A DNA stretch of 64,000 nucleotides, from assembly GCF_030464885.1 (NCBI RefSeq), contig NZ_JALPRJ010000029.1:1-64000 (forward strand). The letters run 5' to 3'. Origin of the DNA: Caballeronia sp. SEWSISQ10-4 2. GTDB taxonomy: Bacteria > Pseudomonadota > Gammaproteobacteria > Burkholderiales > Burkholderiaceae. A model generated the notes under the pieces. The model had not been told where the DNA came from and ran no database searches. It worked only from the letters and a program-made list of their open reading frames with translations. Shown one piece after another: positions 1 to 10,036 of the stretch; position 1 is the first letter of the stretch, and each line of letters begins with the position of its first letter. A program made the translations under genes and the position numbers.

Positions 1-2
1 CG

Positions 3-623
3 TGGATGCCCACCACGATCCGCGGGCGTTACTTTTACTGGTACATGATGAAAGATGTCTACAGCCGCAAGCTGGTGGCCAACGAGGTGTGGGAGGTCGA
101 ATCGGGCGAGCACGCGAGCGCGTTGCTGACCAAAGGATGTCTGATTGAAGGCACGGCGGGTCGCCCGCTCGTGCTGCATTCGGACAACGGCAGCGTGATG
201 AAGGATGCCCTGATGCGCGCAACCATGACCGAGTTGAGTGTGGAATCGTCGTTCAGTCGGCCGCGGGTGAGCAACGACAACGCGTACGCCGAGGCGCTGT
301 TCCGCACGGCCAAGTACTGTCCGATGTGGCCCGAACGCCCGTTTGACACGGTCGAGCAGGCGCGTGTCTGGGTGCAGACGTTTGTGGCTTGGTACAACGA
401 TGAGCATTGTCACAGCGGGTTGAAGTACTTGACGCCGAACCAGCGTCACAACGGACACGCCGACGAGTTGCTGGTCAAACGGCGTGCTGTGTACGAGCTC
501 GCCAAGGCGCAAAACCCCACCCGCTGGACTCGCGAGACCCGCAACTGGGATCTTGCAGACGCGGTTTATTTAAACCCTGAAAAGACCGACGAATCGGCTG
601 CGCAATACAAAGAAGCTGCGTAG
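3..623 (+). CDS. IS3-family transposase (OrfB, DDE integrase core), 5' end outside window
   Basis: This is the C-terminal part of an rve/DDE transposase. The reading frame is already open at the window edge, so the first in-frame ATG (position 6) is probably internal. Visible motifs are the stretch beginning GRYFYWYMMKDVYSRKLV after the first catalytic Asp region, LHSDNGSVMK (second Asp), and SFSRPRVSNDNAYAEALFRTAKY carrying the catalytic Glu, then the WYNDEHCHSGL end typical of IS3-family OrfB. OrfA and the left end would lie upstream of the window. The IS110-type transposase gene starts 249 bp downstream, so two mobile elements abut here. The family assignment is firm; the subgroup was not determined. 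Confidence 0.85.
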   Translation, partial: WMPTTIRGRYFYWYMMKDVYSRKLVANEVWEVESGEHASALLTKGCLIEGTAGRPLVLHSDNGSVMKDALMRATMTELSVESSFSRPRVSNDNAYAEALFRTAKYCPMWPERPFDTVEQARVWVQTFVAWYNDEHCHSGLKYLTPNQRHNGHADELLVKRRAVYELAKAQNPTRWTRETRNWDLADAVYLNPEKTDESAAQYKEAA

Positions 624-760
624 CGGTGCGCGCGACAACTTGTATGATTTCTTTGTGGCGGATCCGATGGTGTAAGGGGATCGGTTTCGCTCAGCAGTTC
701 TTGGGGGGCACCCCAGGATCGAGCGGCTGGATGCCTGCGACAACTTTGGCCTTGAGCCAG

Positions 761-1861
<1,101 letters not shown>

Positions 1862-2034
1862 ACACACGCCGCTTTGGACAAAGAAACGACGTGCTGCCAC
1901 GCACAGTGGCTAATAGTGATAAAAAATACAGCTAACTCCCGCAGACCACTAACACCGAAAGCAGCGCCCCGGCATAAACCCCCAACCACTACCCCTAAAA
2001 CCGCCCAAACCCGTCCACCGGCGCGAGCGAACCC

Positions 2035-2709
2035 TTAGTTGTTGCATCGTTCCTCGAGCGCATCGATAAACGCGCGGTCCCACTTGCCCTCTCTCATGGC
2101 CTGCATGGTGCGCGCTTCAGCCGCCAGCACCGCGTGCGCCTTTTCGATCACCGTTGCGGCGTCTTCCTGAGGAATCGCGAGCACGCCGTCCTGGTCGCCG
2201 ACCACGATATCACCGGGATTCACCACCATGCCGCCGACGGAGACCGTCACATTGATCTCGCCCGGACCGTCCTTATACGGGCCACGGTGCGTAACGCCCC
2301 GGGCATAGACCGGAAACACGCGACTGCGGATTTCGGCCACATCACGGATGGCGCCGTCGATCACAATACCCGCCAGGCCAATACTCGCCGCATAGAACGA
2401 GAGAATGCCGCCGACGACCGCGTTGTTCAGGTCGCCGCCCGCGTCGATGACCAGCACGTCGCCCGCGCGGCAAAACTCAAGGGCGCGCAAATACGTCAGG
2501 TTATCGCCGCCGCGGGAGCGCACGGTGACGGCTGTTCCGGCCATCGTCTGCGAGACCGGTTGATGGTAGGGCGTAAGACCCGTCGTGCCGATATTGCGAT
2601 GCATGTTGTCGCTCAATGCCGACACGGGAATGTCGCGCAACGACTCGATGATGGCGGCATCAGCCTGGCTGGCTGAAGGATTCTTGCGGATGGCTTTGTA
2701 AGTGGACAT
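2035..2709 (-). CDS. RraA-like aldolase/demethylmenaquinone methyltransferase-family protein
   Basis: A 224-residue RraA-superfamily protein. The family folds as trimers or hexamers and includes divalent-metal 4-hydroxy-4-methyl-2-oxoglutarate / 4-carboxy-4-hydroxy-2-oxoadipate aldolases. Seen here are the GGDLNNAVVGG loop, DGAIRDVAEI (the conserved Arg-Asp that binds substrate and metal) and GDIVVGDQDGVLAIP near the C-terminus. A second, divergent member of the same family (4934-5629) sits in the galBCD operon. This copy is transcribed away from it, 42 bp after the aminotransferase gene and probably in its transcript. It may be a second aldolase or oxaloacetate decarboxylase acting on the pathway's end products. 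The substrate is inferred from context only. Confidence 0.85.
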   Translation of the reverse strand: MSTYKAIRKNPSASQADAAIIESLRDIPVSALSDNMHRNIGTTGLTPYHQPVSQTMAGTAVTVRSRGGDNLTYLRALEFCRAGDVLVIDAGGDLNNAVVGGILSFYAASIGLAGIVIDGAIRDVAEIRSRVFPVYARGVTHRGPYKDGPGEINVTVSVGGMVVNPGDIVVGDQDGVLAIPQEDAATVIEKAHAVLAAEARTMQAMREGKWDRAFIDALEERCNN

Positions 2710-2751
2710 GACTTGATCGATGAAAACGGTTGAATGGTTCGCCGACGTCGC

Positions 2752-3960
2752 TTAGCTCAGTGCCTTTACTGCGGTAGCAATGCGGCGACAGCCTTCCTCG
2801 AGCACATCGAGCGACGTCGCGATTGAAAGCCGGAAGTAGGGCGACAAGCCGTAAGCCACGCCCGCGACGACCGCGACGCCGACACTGTCGAGCAGATACA
2901 TCACCACGTCAGTGTCATTGGCAATGACCTTGCCTTCAGGCGTGCTCTTGCCGAGCAACGCCGCACAGTTGATGTAGAGATAGAACGCACCGTCGGGTTG
3001 ACGGCAGCTCAAGCCCGGAATGGCGTTGATCATTTCGAGCGTCACGTCACGCCGTTTTTTATAGACCGCCGTGCTTTCGGTCACGAAGCTTTGATCGCCG
3101 TTGAGCGCGGCCGTCGCAGCGGCCTGGCTGATCGAGCAGCAATTACCGGAGGACTGGGAAAGCAGCGTGTCGAGCGCGACGATCAGGTCTCGCGGGCCCG
3201 CCACGTAGCCAATTCGCCAGCCTGTCATGGCATAAGTCTTCGACACGCCGTTGATCGCGAGCGTCCGGTCGCGCAGTTCCGGCGCGGCCTGCAGGAAGTG
3301 GGGCGTGCTTTTGCCGTCGTAGCGCAGGTGCTCGTAGATGTCGTCCGTCATGACGAGCACGTGAGGATGGCCGGCCAGTACATCGGCCAAAGCGCGGTAC
3401 TCGGCGAGCGTGTAGCTGGCCCCGGTCGGGTTGCTCGGCGAGTTGATCAACAGCCAGCGAGTGCGGGGCGTGATTGCAGCCTCGAGTTGCGAAGGCGTGA
3501 TCTTGAAGCCGTTTTCTTCCGGGCATGCAACTGTTACCGGCGTCCCGTCGCAGGCGAGCACCATGTCAGGGTATGAGACCCAGTAGGGCGCCGGCACGAT
3601 GACTTCATCGCCGGGTTCGAGCGTGATGGAAAATGCGCTATAGATCGCGCTTTTCGCGCCATTCGTGACAATGATTTCGTTCGGCGCATAGGTCAGGCCG
3701 TTTTCGCGAGCCAGCTTCGCCACAATGGCTTCACGAAGTTCGAGCTTGCCGGCCATCAGCGTGTACCGGGTGTCGCCTTTGTCCATGGCGGCAGCGGCGG
3801 CTTCGCGAATATGTTTCGGGGTATCGAAATCGGGTTCACCGACCACGAGATTGACGATTGACTTGCCCTGGCGACGCAATTCGTTGGCGCGGTCTGCCGC
3901 GGACGTGCTCGGAGACGGCTTGATGCGCCGCACCCGGGCGGCGATTCGGGAGGTGCTCAC
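2752..3960 (-). CDS. Aspartate/aromatic-type aminotransferase, class I PLP
   Basis: A fold-type I aminotransferase, 402 residues from the chosen start. Motifs are NLVVGEPDFDTP, NGAKSAIY, the PSNPTGASY loop, DDIYEHLRYD, and INGVSKTYAMTGWRIGY with the PLP lysine at Lys241. The GTG at 3960 is preferred over the longer ATG frame. It follows an AAGGAA ribosome site, and the protein then begins STSRIAARVRRIKPSPS, matching the usual start of this family; the extra upstream residues match nothing. It is divergent from galB and beside two aldolase-family genes whose pathway yields oxaloacetate and pyruvate. Conversion of oxaloacetate to aspartate is a plausible role, but this is inference. Confidence 0.87.
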   Translation of the reverse strand: MSTSRIAARVRRIKPSPSTSAADRANELRRQGKSIVNLVVGEPDFDTPKHIREAAAAAMDKGDTRYTLMAGKLELREAIVAKLARENGLTYAPNEIIVTNGAKSAIYSAFSITLEPGDEVIVPAPYWVSYPDMVLACDGTPVTVACPEENGFKITPSQLEAAITPRTRWLLINSPSNPTGASYTLAEYRALADVLAGHPHVLVMTDDIYEHLRYDGKSTPHFLQAAPELRDRTLAINGVSKTYAMTGWRIGYVAGPRDLIVALDTLLSQSSGNCCSISQAAATAALNGDQSFVTESTAVYKKRRDVTLEMINAIPGLSCRQPDGAFYLYINCAALLGKSTPEGKVIANDTDVVMYLLDSVGVAVVAGVAYGLSPYFRLSIATSLDVLEEGCRRIATAVKALS

Positions 3961-4208
3961 GGAATTCCTTGCAGCGGCTGTGGGATTACCCATAACAGTA
4001 GAAGCGAAGGAAAATTTAAGCCAAGACGGTTTTGGTCTCGCGTGAGAAGAAACGCTTATGGCATGGTTCGATCCGGTCACCCGCCTAGCCTGTAATGTGG
4101 TACTCGATAAATAGATTCGATGGCACAAGACGGCTGATTCGTTGATCGGTTGAGCGCCCCGGCTCCTACAATTGGCTCTGGCAACGGCTGAATAACGGTG
4201 AGCGGGAA

Positions 4209-4937
4209 ATGGCGAAAAAATCAATGCTGGTGGTCAGCGCGCACAGCGCCGACTTTGTCTGGCGAGCAGGTGGCGCGATCGCGCTGCACAAACAAAACGG
4301 ATATCGGGTCAAGGTGGTATGTCTGTCCTTTGGTGAGCGCGGAGAGTCGGCGAAGCTCTGGCGCAAGGGCGAGATGACCGTGGAAAAGGTCAAGGCGGCG
4401 CGCCAGGAGGAGTCGGAGCGCGCGGCAGACATCCTTGGCGCCGAAGTGGACTTTTTTGATCTTGGCGATTATCCGTTGCGCGTGTCGGACGAAGCGCTAA
4501 TGCGGCTTGTCGATGTTTATCGGGAAGTGCAGCCGGCATTCGTGCTGAGTCACTCTCCAAAAGACCCCTACAATTTCGATCATCCGCTCGCGATGCATGT
4601 CGCGCAGGAAGCCCGAATCATCGCGCAGGCCGAGGGCCACAATCCTGGGCAGAAGATCGTCGGCGCACCACCGGTATACGCTTTCGAGCCCCATCAGACG
4701 GAACAATGCGAGTGGACGCCCAACACGTTCCTCGACATCACCGAGGTGTGGGACGTCAAACGGCGTGCAATCGAATGCATGGCCGGTCAGGAGCACCTGT
4801 GGGACTACTACACGCGGGTTGCACTGCAGCGCGGTGTGCAGGCCAAGCGCAACATTGGCATTACGGCGACCCTCGACATCAAATACGCTGAAGGCTATAT
4901 GCGACTGACGCCCGCAGTGACGGGAGACCTGGCATGA
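4209..4937 (+). CDS. galB: 4-oxalomesaconate hydratase, PIG-L/LmbE-type (GalB-like)
   Basis: A 242-residue PIG-L-fold zinc hydrolase relative. In place of the usual AHPDD motif it has [18 protein letters not shown], the variant typical of GalB-type hydratases. It also has [16 protein letters not shown] with the second metal-binding histidines. GalB hydrates the enol form of 4-oxalomesaconate to 4-carboxy-4-hydroxy-2-oxoadipate in gallate breakdown; it does not deacetylate. The stop overlaps the next gene's ATG, giving a galB-galC-galD transcription unit as in the Pseudomonas putida gal cluster. The function rests on the motif variant plus the operon, and I consider it secure. Confidence 0.88.
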   Translation: MAKKSMLVVSAHSADFVWRAGGAIALHKQNGYRVKVVCLSFGERGESAKLWRKGEMTVEKVKAARQEESERAADILGAEVDFFDLGDYPLRVSDEALMRLVDVYREVQPAFVLSHSPKDPYNFDHPLAMHVAQEARIIAQAEGHNPGQKIVGAPPVYAFEPHQTEQCEWTPNTFLDITEVWDVKRRAIECMAGQEHLWDYYTRVALQRGVQAKRNIGITATLDIKYAEGYMRLTPAVTGDLA

Positions 4938-5629
4938 AACGCGGCGTGGTGGTGACAAACATTGCGCGCGCCGATGCGCACGACATCGCGGTGCTGCAAC
5001 AGGCAGGCGCTGCGACCGTGCACGAAGCACAAAGCCGGCTCGGCCTGCTGGCCTCGTATATGCGTCCGATTTACCCAGGCGCGACCATCGCCGGATCAGC
5101 CATCACCGTGCTCGTGCCGCCATCGGACAACTGGATGCTGCACGTCGCAGTCGAGCAGTGTCGTGAGGGCGATGTGCTGGTTGTCGCGCCCACATCGCCC
5201 TGCGAAGACGGATACTTCGGAGAGCTACTTGCTACCTCGCTGGTGGCGCGCGGGGTGCGCGGTCTCATCATCGATGCCGGGTGTCGCGACGTGCGCGCAT
5301 TGAAAGAGATGAATTTCCCGGTCTGGTCTAAAGCGGTCTCCGCGCAAGGCACGGTCAAGGAAACGCTTGGTTCGGTCAACATCCCGTTGGTGTGCGCACA
5401 GCAGATCGTGCATCCGGGCGACGTGATCGTGGCCGATGACGACGGCGTCGTGGTGGTCCCGTTCGCCACGGTGCCGCGCGTGGCCGAGGCTTCGCAAGCA
5501 CGCTTGGCCAAGGAAGAGAAAACGCGTGCTGTGCTAGCCGGCGGCACGCTTGGGCTCGACTATTACGCCATGCGCGAGCGGCTTGCGGAGAAAGGCCTGC
5601 GCTACGTCGAGTCCGCGTCGGACGCTTGA
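4934..5629 (+). CDS. galC: 4-carboxy-4-hydroxy-2-oxoadipate aldolase (GalC/LigK-type, RraA family)
   Basis: A 231-residue class II (metal-dependent) aldolase of the RraA superfamily. It cleaves 4-carboxy-4-hydroxy-2-oxoadipate to pyruvate and oxaloacetate, the last step of gallate and protocatechuate-4,5 breakdown. Motifs are [13 protein letters not shown] near the N-terminus, [37 protein letters not shown] (Arg-Asp pair) and [15 protein letters not shown]. The start overlaps the stop of galB (ATGA), implying translational coupling. It is only distantly similar to the other RraA gene at 2035-2709, so the two are unlikely to be recent duplicates. Confidence 0.9.
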   Translation: MKRGVVVTNIARADAHDIAVLQQAGAATVHEAQSRLGLLASYMRPIYPGATIAGSAITVLVPPSDNWMLHVAVEQCREGDVLVVAPTSPCEDGYFGELLATSLVARGVRGLIIDAGCRDVRALKEMNFPVWSKAVSAQGTVKETLGSVNIPLVCAQQIVHPGDVIVADDDGVVVVPFATVPRVAEASQARLAKEEKTRAVLAGGTLGLDYYAMRERLAEKGLRYVESASDA

Positions 5630-5645
5630 AGGAAGGAGGGTACCG

Positions 5646-6773
5646 ATGTCCGCAACGGCACTTAGCAGCCAGGCCCGCATTCCATGCATGATGATGCGCG
5701 GCGGCACGTCAAAGGGCGCCTATTTTCTCGCCTCGGACCTGCCCGCCGATCCCGCCGCACGTGATCGCGTGCTGCTTGCCGTAATGGGCTCGCCCGACCC
5801 GCGTCAGATCGATGGTATCGGCGGTGCCGATCCTTTGACGAGCAAGGTTGCGATCGTCTCTCGTTCTACGCGCAACGACGCCGACGTCGACTACCTGTTC
5901 GCCCAGGTCGTAGTCAATGAAGCGCGGGTCGACTTCGGGCAGAACTGCGGCAATATTCTGGCGGGTGTCGGTCCCTTTGCGATCGAGCGCGGGCTCGTCG
6001 ATGCGAGGCAGGCAAGCACGCAGGTTGCAATCCATATGCTGAACACAGGGCAGATCGCAGTGGCGACTGTGCCGACGCCCGACGGCCGCGTGATGTACGA
6101 AGGGGACGCGAGGATCGACGGCGTGCCAGGCACCGCTGCCGCCATCCCGCTCAAGTTCCGGGATACCGCAGGCTCGACTTGCGGTTCCTTGCTGCCGACA
6201 GGACGTCTGATGGACACAATCAATGGTGTCGACGTGACCTGCATCGATAACGGTATGCCGCTTGTGCTAATGCGCGCAAGCGATCTGGGCCGCACCGGCT
6301 ACGAGACACGCGAGCAGCTCGACGCGGATGACGAGTTGAAGGCGCGTATCGAGGCAATTCGCCTTGTGGTTGGGCCGCTGATGAATCTCGGTGACGTAAG
6401 CGGGCGCACGGTGCCGAAGATGTGCCTCGTCGCCGCACCGCGCAACGAGGGAACAATTTGCACGCGCAGCTTCATTCCGCACCGGTGCCACGCATCGATC
6501 GGCGTATTGGGTGCAGTAAGCGTCGCGACGGCTGCCGTGCTGCCCGGCACAGTCTGCGAAGGCATTGCCAATGTGAAACCGGAGGGCGAGCACCTGCGGG
6601 TATCCGTCGAACATCCGACCGGTGAGTTCACGGTGGAGCTTGTGCTCGGTGGCGATACCATGAAGCCTGAAGTGCTGAGCGCAGCCCTGCTTCGCACCGC
6701 CCGATGGCTGTTCGATGGAGTCGTGGGTATTCCCCCCTCCGCGTTCAACGGCCAGTCCTCTCAAACGGCTTGA
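5646..6773 (+). CDS. galD: 4-oxalomesaconate tautomerase (GalD, PrpF-fold)
   Basis: A 375-residue PrpF/diaminopimelate-epimerase-fold isomerase. It begins at the ATG at 5646, preceded by a strong GAAGGAGGG site; the longer open frame overlapping galC was not chosen. Motifs include MMMRGGTSKGAYFLASDLP, GIGGADPLTSKVAIV, DFGQNCGNILAGVGPFAIE (a CGN active-site loop) and CTRSFIPHRCHASIGVLGAV. GalD converts the keto form of 4-oxalomesaconate made by the ring-cleavage enzyme into the enol form used by GalB. Its 3' end overlaps the convergent LysR gene by 13 bp. Confidence 0.92.
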   Translation: MSATALSSQARIPCMMMRGGTSKGAYFLASDLPADPAARDRVLLAVMGSPDPRQIDGIGGADPLTSKVAIVSRSTRNDADVDYLFAQVVVNEARVDFGQNCGNILAGVGPFAIERGLVDARQASTQVAIHMLNTGQIAVATVPTPDGRVMYEGDARIDGVPGTAAAIPLKFRDTAGSTCGSLLPTGRLMDTINGVDVTCIDNGMPLVLMRASDLGRTGYETREQLDADDELKARIEAIRLVVGPLMNLGDVSGRTVPKMCLVAAPRNEGTICTRSFIPHRCHASIGVLGAVSVATAAVLPGTVCEGIANVKPEGEHLRVSVEHPTGEFTVELVLGGDTMKPEVLSAALLRTARWLFDGVVGIPPSAFNGQSSQTA

Positions 6774-8086
6774 TGCGGCTCCGCGCGCCGGGATAAATGT
6801 CCCGCGGTTTGGGTTGCGCGAGCCACGTCGGCTACCGCCAGCCGGATTGCATCGATTAACGCACGCGCCGCAGGAGAGGGCGTGCCCTCTGCGCGCACGA
6901 TGAGCCCGATATCACGCCGCGTGTTGTGCAACGCAATGTCGAGGGCAGTGAGCTGACCCGACTCGCACTCGTAATACAACTGCTGGGCCGACAGTGCTGC
7001 CACCATGTCTGTCCCCGACAGCAACCCGCGAATGATCGCGAGGTCCGCCGTTTCGACGGTCGGCATGGGCGGCTTCAGCTTCGCGCGCCGGAACTGGGCT
7101 TCGAAGAGACCGCGTGCGGGAGCCTGACTGCGAGGCAGAATCCATTGAGCATTGCGCAAGTCAGCGATCGTCAGTCCACGCACATTCGCGAGGGGATGAT
7201 CGCGGCGAGCGAGCACAACCATGTCTTCCGACATCAGCCGCTCGTTCTGCAGGCCGCTCGCTGCGTCGTTGCTGCGCAATGCGCCCAGGATGAAATCGAT
7301 ATCCCCCGCTCGCAGACCGGCCACGAGCGTTTCATAGGCACTCTCGTCGGTCACCACGCGCACGCCGGGATGCTGCGCGCTCATGCGGGCGATCGCGTCG
7401 GGAAGGATCAGTGTCCGGCCGAGCGGCAGCGCGCCGACCGTCACCGCACCCTGGATATTTCCGTGCTGCGCGGCAATGTCGTCCGGCACATGGCGCAATT
7501 CATTCAATGCACGACGCACATGCAGCAAGAAGCTTTCACCTTCGGTGGTAAGCAGGATGCCGCGCGGGCTGCGATGGAAAAGGCCCAGGCCCGACCCGCT
7601 TTCGAGAACGCGGATAGCGCTGCTGACGGCCGGCTGGCTGATGCCAAACGCACTCGCAGCCGTCGGCATGTGGCGGTGGCGCGCTAGCGCGACGAACATC
7701 TGGAGCCGTCGTGTATTGAGCAGATAGGCCGGCAGTGAGCCTTCCGCAAGGGCACGCCGGCGTACCTGCCTTACCGCGCACCACTGCGCGAGTTCTTCGA
7801 GTTCAGCAAAGATTCGCTCGCAACGCTCAAGTACGGCGCGGCCGGTCGGTGTGGGCAACATGCCGGACGGTTTGCGCTCGAAGAGGGATTCACCAAGCGC
7901 AGATTCGAGTTCCTGCACGGAACGCGTGACCGCGGATTGCGCGCGAAAGAGCTCAGCGGCGGCACGTGTCGCGCTGCCTGTATCGGCCACGAGTTTGAAC
8001 GCCCGCAGATGGGCGAGGTTGAGAAGTTCGCTGTTGCTCACAGATGGAGTCGTGGTGAATGGCGCGCGATGGTTGAGAGGGGGCAT
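6761..8086 (-). CDS. LysR-type regulator with two tandem HTH domains (GalR-like candidate)
   Basis: A 441-residue protein, far longer than the roughly 300 residues usual for the family. From the ATG at 8086, one HTH_1 domain covers residues 21-82 (LAHLRAFKLVADTGSATRAA, TPTGRAVL). A complete second one covers about 125-185 (RRLQMFVALARHRHMPTAAS, ISQPAVSSAIRVLE, TTEGESF). A normal LysR substrate domain follows. A TTG at 8113 overlapping the GntR stop would add nine residues. It lies between galBCD and the dioxygenase genes, downstream of GntR in the same direction, so it is the likely pathway activator. The inducer is unknown from sequence. Confidence 0.88.
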   Translation of the reverse strand: MPPLNHRAPFTTTPSVSNSELLNLAHLRAFKLVADTGSATRAAAELFRAQSAVTRSVQELESALGESLFERKPSGMLPTPTGRAVLERCERIFAELEELAQWCAVRQVRRRALAEGSLPAYLLNTRRLQMFVALARHRHMPTAASAFGISQPAVSSAIRVLESGSGLGLFHRSPRGILLTTEGESFLLHVRRALNELRHVPDDIAAQHGNIQGAVTVGALPLGRTLILPDAIARMSAQHPGVRVVTDESAYETLVAGLRAGDIDFILGALRSNDAASGLQNERLMSEDMVVLARRDHPLANVRGLTIADLRNAQWILPRSQAPARGLFEAQFRRAKLKPPMPTVETADLAIIRGLLSGTDMVAALSAQQLYYECESGQLTALDIALHNTRRDIGLIVRAEGTPSPAARALIDAIRLAVADVARATQTAGHLSRRAEPHQAV

Positions 8087-8096
8087 GAGGCCGGCG

Positions 8097-8798
8097 TCAT
8101 GCTGCCCCGGCAATCAGATGAAGCCTGGAAGACGAGAAGTTGAGGCTTTCCTTCGAAATATTCGTATGCTCCTTCATCAAGGCTTCCACCCGCGCACCTT
8201 CACCATTCAAAAGTGCTCCCACGATCGCATGATGCTGACGGTGCGCGTACATCAGCATCACGAACTGACGCTCTCTCGCAGTTTCGTCGAAGACGACCGT
8301 GGATGGAGAGACGAACGGAATCCTGTCATTCAGCCTGAGCGCAGCGCTGGCTGCGGTATTCTGCGCAGCATCGACGATGAGCTGGTGGAAGCGTCCATTC
8401 ATTGCCGCATATCGCGTTTCATCGTCATCCCTCAGGCGGCCGGCGCTGAAAATTGCGTCGCCTTCCCGCAGGCATTCTTCAAGCGCTCGCGCAAGTTCAG
8501 TGTCGACCCCTCGTTCGGCAACGCAACGGGCGGCGAGTCCTTCGAGCGCTCCGCGCACATCGATTGCATCCAGGACGTCGCGTACGCCAAAGCGCCGCAC
8601 GACGTAGCCGCGCGCGCCTGACCGTTCAAGCAGTCCTTCAGATGACAGCACGCTGAGCGCGTAACGCAGCGGCGTGCGCGACACGCCGAGCCATTGCGCA
8701 GCCTGCGCTTCCACGAGGCGCTGCCCCGGTTCCAGCTCGCCGGAAAGGATCTTTTCGCGCAGCGTCTGAACAATTGCCTGCTGGGTGGTTTCGTTCAT
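8097..8798 (-). CDS. GntR-family regulator (FadR/VanR subgroup)
   Basis: A 233-residue regulator. The N-terminal winged helix (residues 1-70) shows QTLREKILSGELEPGQRLVEA, AQWLGVSRTPLRYALSVLSSEGLLE and GYVVRRF. The C-terminal FCD domain shows DVLDAIDVRGALEGLAARCVAER and HRQHHAIVGALLNGEGARVEALMKEH with its metal-binding histidines. The ATG at 8798 was chosen because the DNA-binding domain begins there and an AGGTAG site precedes it. It is divergent from the ring-cleavage dioxygenase genes across a 392-bp AT-rich region, and followed by the LysR gene. It probably represses the dioxygenase-transporter operon, with an aromatic acid or pathway intermediate as ligand (inference). Confidence 0.87.
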   Translation of the reverse strand: MNETTQQAIVQTLREKILSGELEPGQRLVEAQAAQWLGVSRTPLRYALSVLSSEGLLERSGARGYVVRRFGVRDVLDAIDVRGALEGLAARCVAERGVDTELARALEECLREGDAIFSAGRLRDDDETRYAAMNGRFHQLIVDAAQNTAASAALRLNDRIPFVSPSTVVFDETARERQFVMLMYAHRQHHAIVGALLNGEGARVEALMKEHTNISKESLNFSSSRLHLIAGAA

Positions 8799-9190
8799 GT
8801 CTACCTGTCTCACTTGCCAGAAGTATAGGGGCATGCGAACCGCCGCACAACGCGCGCAGAGGGGATTGCGAGTTTGTTATTTTGCCATCTGATTAGGTTA
8901 TGACCTGTAGATTGATCAGTGCGACGAACACGTCTCTGTCGCGGATTCGGGATACCAAATAGTCCTTACGCAACGTGGCTTTCGGGCGGCTTCAATTCCA
9001 GAAATAGAACGAAAAATAGCTGTAGGATGCGATTTCATCAAGTTATGTCAGGTTAACCCGTACTTTTTGAAAGCATCACTTTTATATATCTTCGTATCCC
9101 AACAGGCCTCTGATCGTACCCTATGTAAGTAGGCGGCCTATTCAATCTACGCGCTCGAAAAAACGGGCGGAAGCAACCGAAGGCATCGAT
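8799..9190. promoter_or_regulatory. Divergent control region between GntR and dioxygenase genes
   Basis: No gene is visible in this 392-bp stretch, which is clearly AT-richer than its surroundings, particularly 8870-8900 and 9000-9110. It must hold the promoters of the GntR-LysR pair and of the dioxygenase-carrier-porin operon. An imperfect palindrome GGTTATGACC lies at about 8896. I could not identify a convincing sigma-70 pair or a clear GntR or LysR operator by eye. Confidence 0.6.
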
Positions 9191-10036
9191 ATGGCAAGGA
9201 TAGTAGGCGGGATCGGCACGTCCCACGTACCCACGATAGGCATGGCGTACGACAAGGGAAAGCAGAACGATCCCGCATGGGCGCCTCTCTTCAAAGGCTA
9301 CGAACCGGTGGCGAAGTGGCTGGCGGAGCGCAAGCCGGACGTGATGGTGATGTTCTACAACGATCACGCAAACAGCTTCTTCTTCGACTGCTATCCGACG
9401 TTCGCACTGGGTGTTTCTCCGAACCACGAATTCGCGGACGAGGGCGCGGGCAAACGTCCACTGCCGGACATCGCCGGCCACCCGGATCTCGCGATCCACA
9501 TCGCCGAGCAACTGGTCTCGGACGAGTTCGACCTGACGATCTTTCAGGACCGGCCGCTGGACCATGGCTGCAACTCGCCGCTGTCGCTGATGTTGCCGCA
9601 CGAGGGCGGTTGGCCATTGGCGCTCGTGCCGCTTGAAGTCAACGTTCTGCAATATCCGCTGCCGACCGCGAACCGCTGCTATCGCCTTGGTCAGGCGTTG
9701 CGCCGCGCGATCGAGTCGTATGAGCAGGATCTCGATGTGGTGGTGGTCGGTACCGGAGGTCTGTCGCACCAGGTTCATGGAGAGCGAAGCGGCTTCAACA
9801 ACACGGACTGGGACACGGAGTTCCTTGACCTGATCGTCCATGATCCCCAGCGGCTGGCGGCAATGAAGCACGTCGACTATGTGCGCCTCGGTGGCGCCGA
9901 GAGCGTCGAAACCATCATGTGGCTGGCGATGCGCGGCGCACTGGGACCCAGGGTCCGCGAACTTCATCGCAGCTACTACCTCGCGACCAGTACCGCGATG
10001 GCGGTGACGATCTATGAAGACGAGGTGACGCAATGA
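9191..10036 (+). CDS. galA: Extradiol ring-cleavage dioxygenase, catalytic (LigB-like) subunit; probable gallate dioxygenase
   Basis: A 281-residue class III (LigB-type) non-haem Fe(II) dioxygenase subunit. Expected ligands are present: His12 (GTSHVPTIG), His59 (YNDHANSFFFD) and Glu237 or Glu240 (GGAESVETIMWL). The catalytic His193 is in LSHQVHGERSGFNN. The protein matches the N-terminal half of the fused GalA gallate dioxygenase. The next gene, overlapping by 4 bp, encodes the LigA-like half. The pathway genes present (galB, C, D) and the absence of ligC-type dehydrogenase and ligI-type lactonase genes in the window favour gallate over protocatechuate as substrate. Activity on protocatechuate cannot be excluded. 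Confidence 0.86.
   Translation: MARIVGGIGTSHVPTIGMAYDKGKQNDPAWAPLFKGYEPVAKWLAERKPDVMVMFYNDHANSFFFDCYPTFALGVSPNHEFADEGAGKRPLPDIAGHPDLAIHIAEQLVSDEFDLTIFQDRPLDHGCNSPLSLMLPHEGGWPLALVPLEVNVLQYPLPTANRCYRLGQALRRAIESYEQDLDVVVVGTGGLSHQVHGERSGFNNTDWDTEFLDLIVHDPQRLAAMKHVDYVRLGGAESVETIMWLAMRGALGPRVRELHRSYYLATSTAMAVTIYEDEVTQ

Noticed and set aside
9053-10033. Long minus-strand ORF (326 codons) opposite the dioxygenase genes
   Set aside because: It mirrors the codons of the LigB-like gene on the other strand, has no recognisable motif or ribosome site, and high-GC DNA commonly gives such antisense frames.
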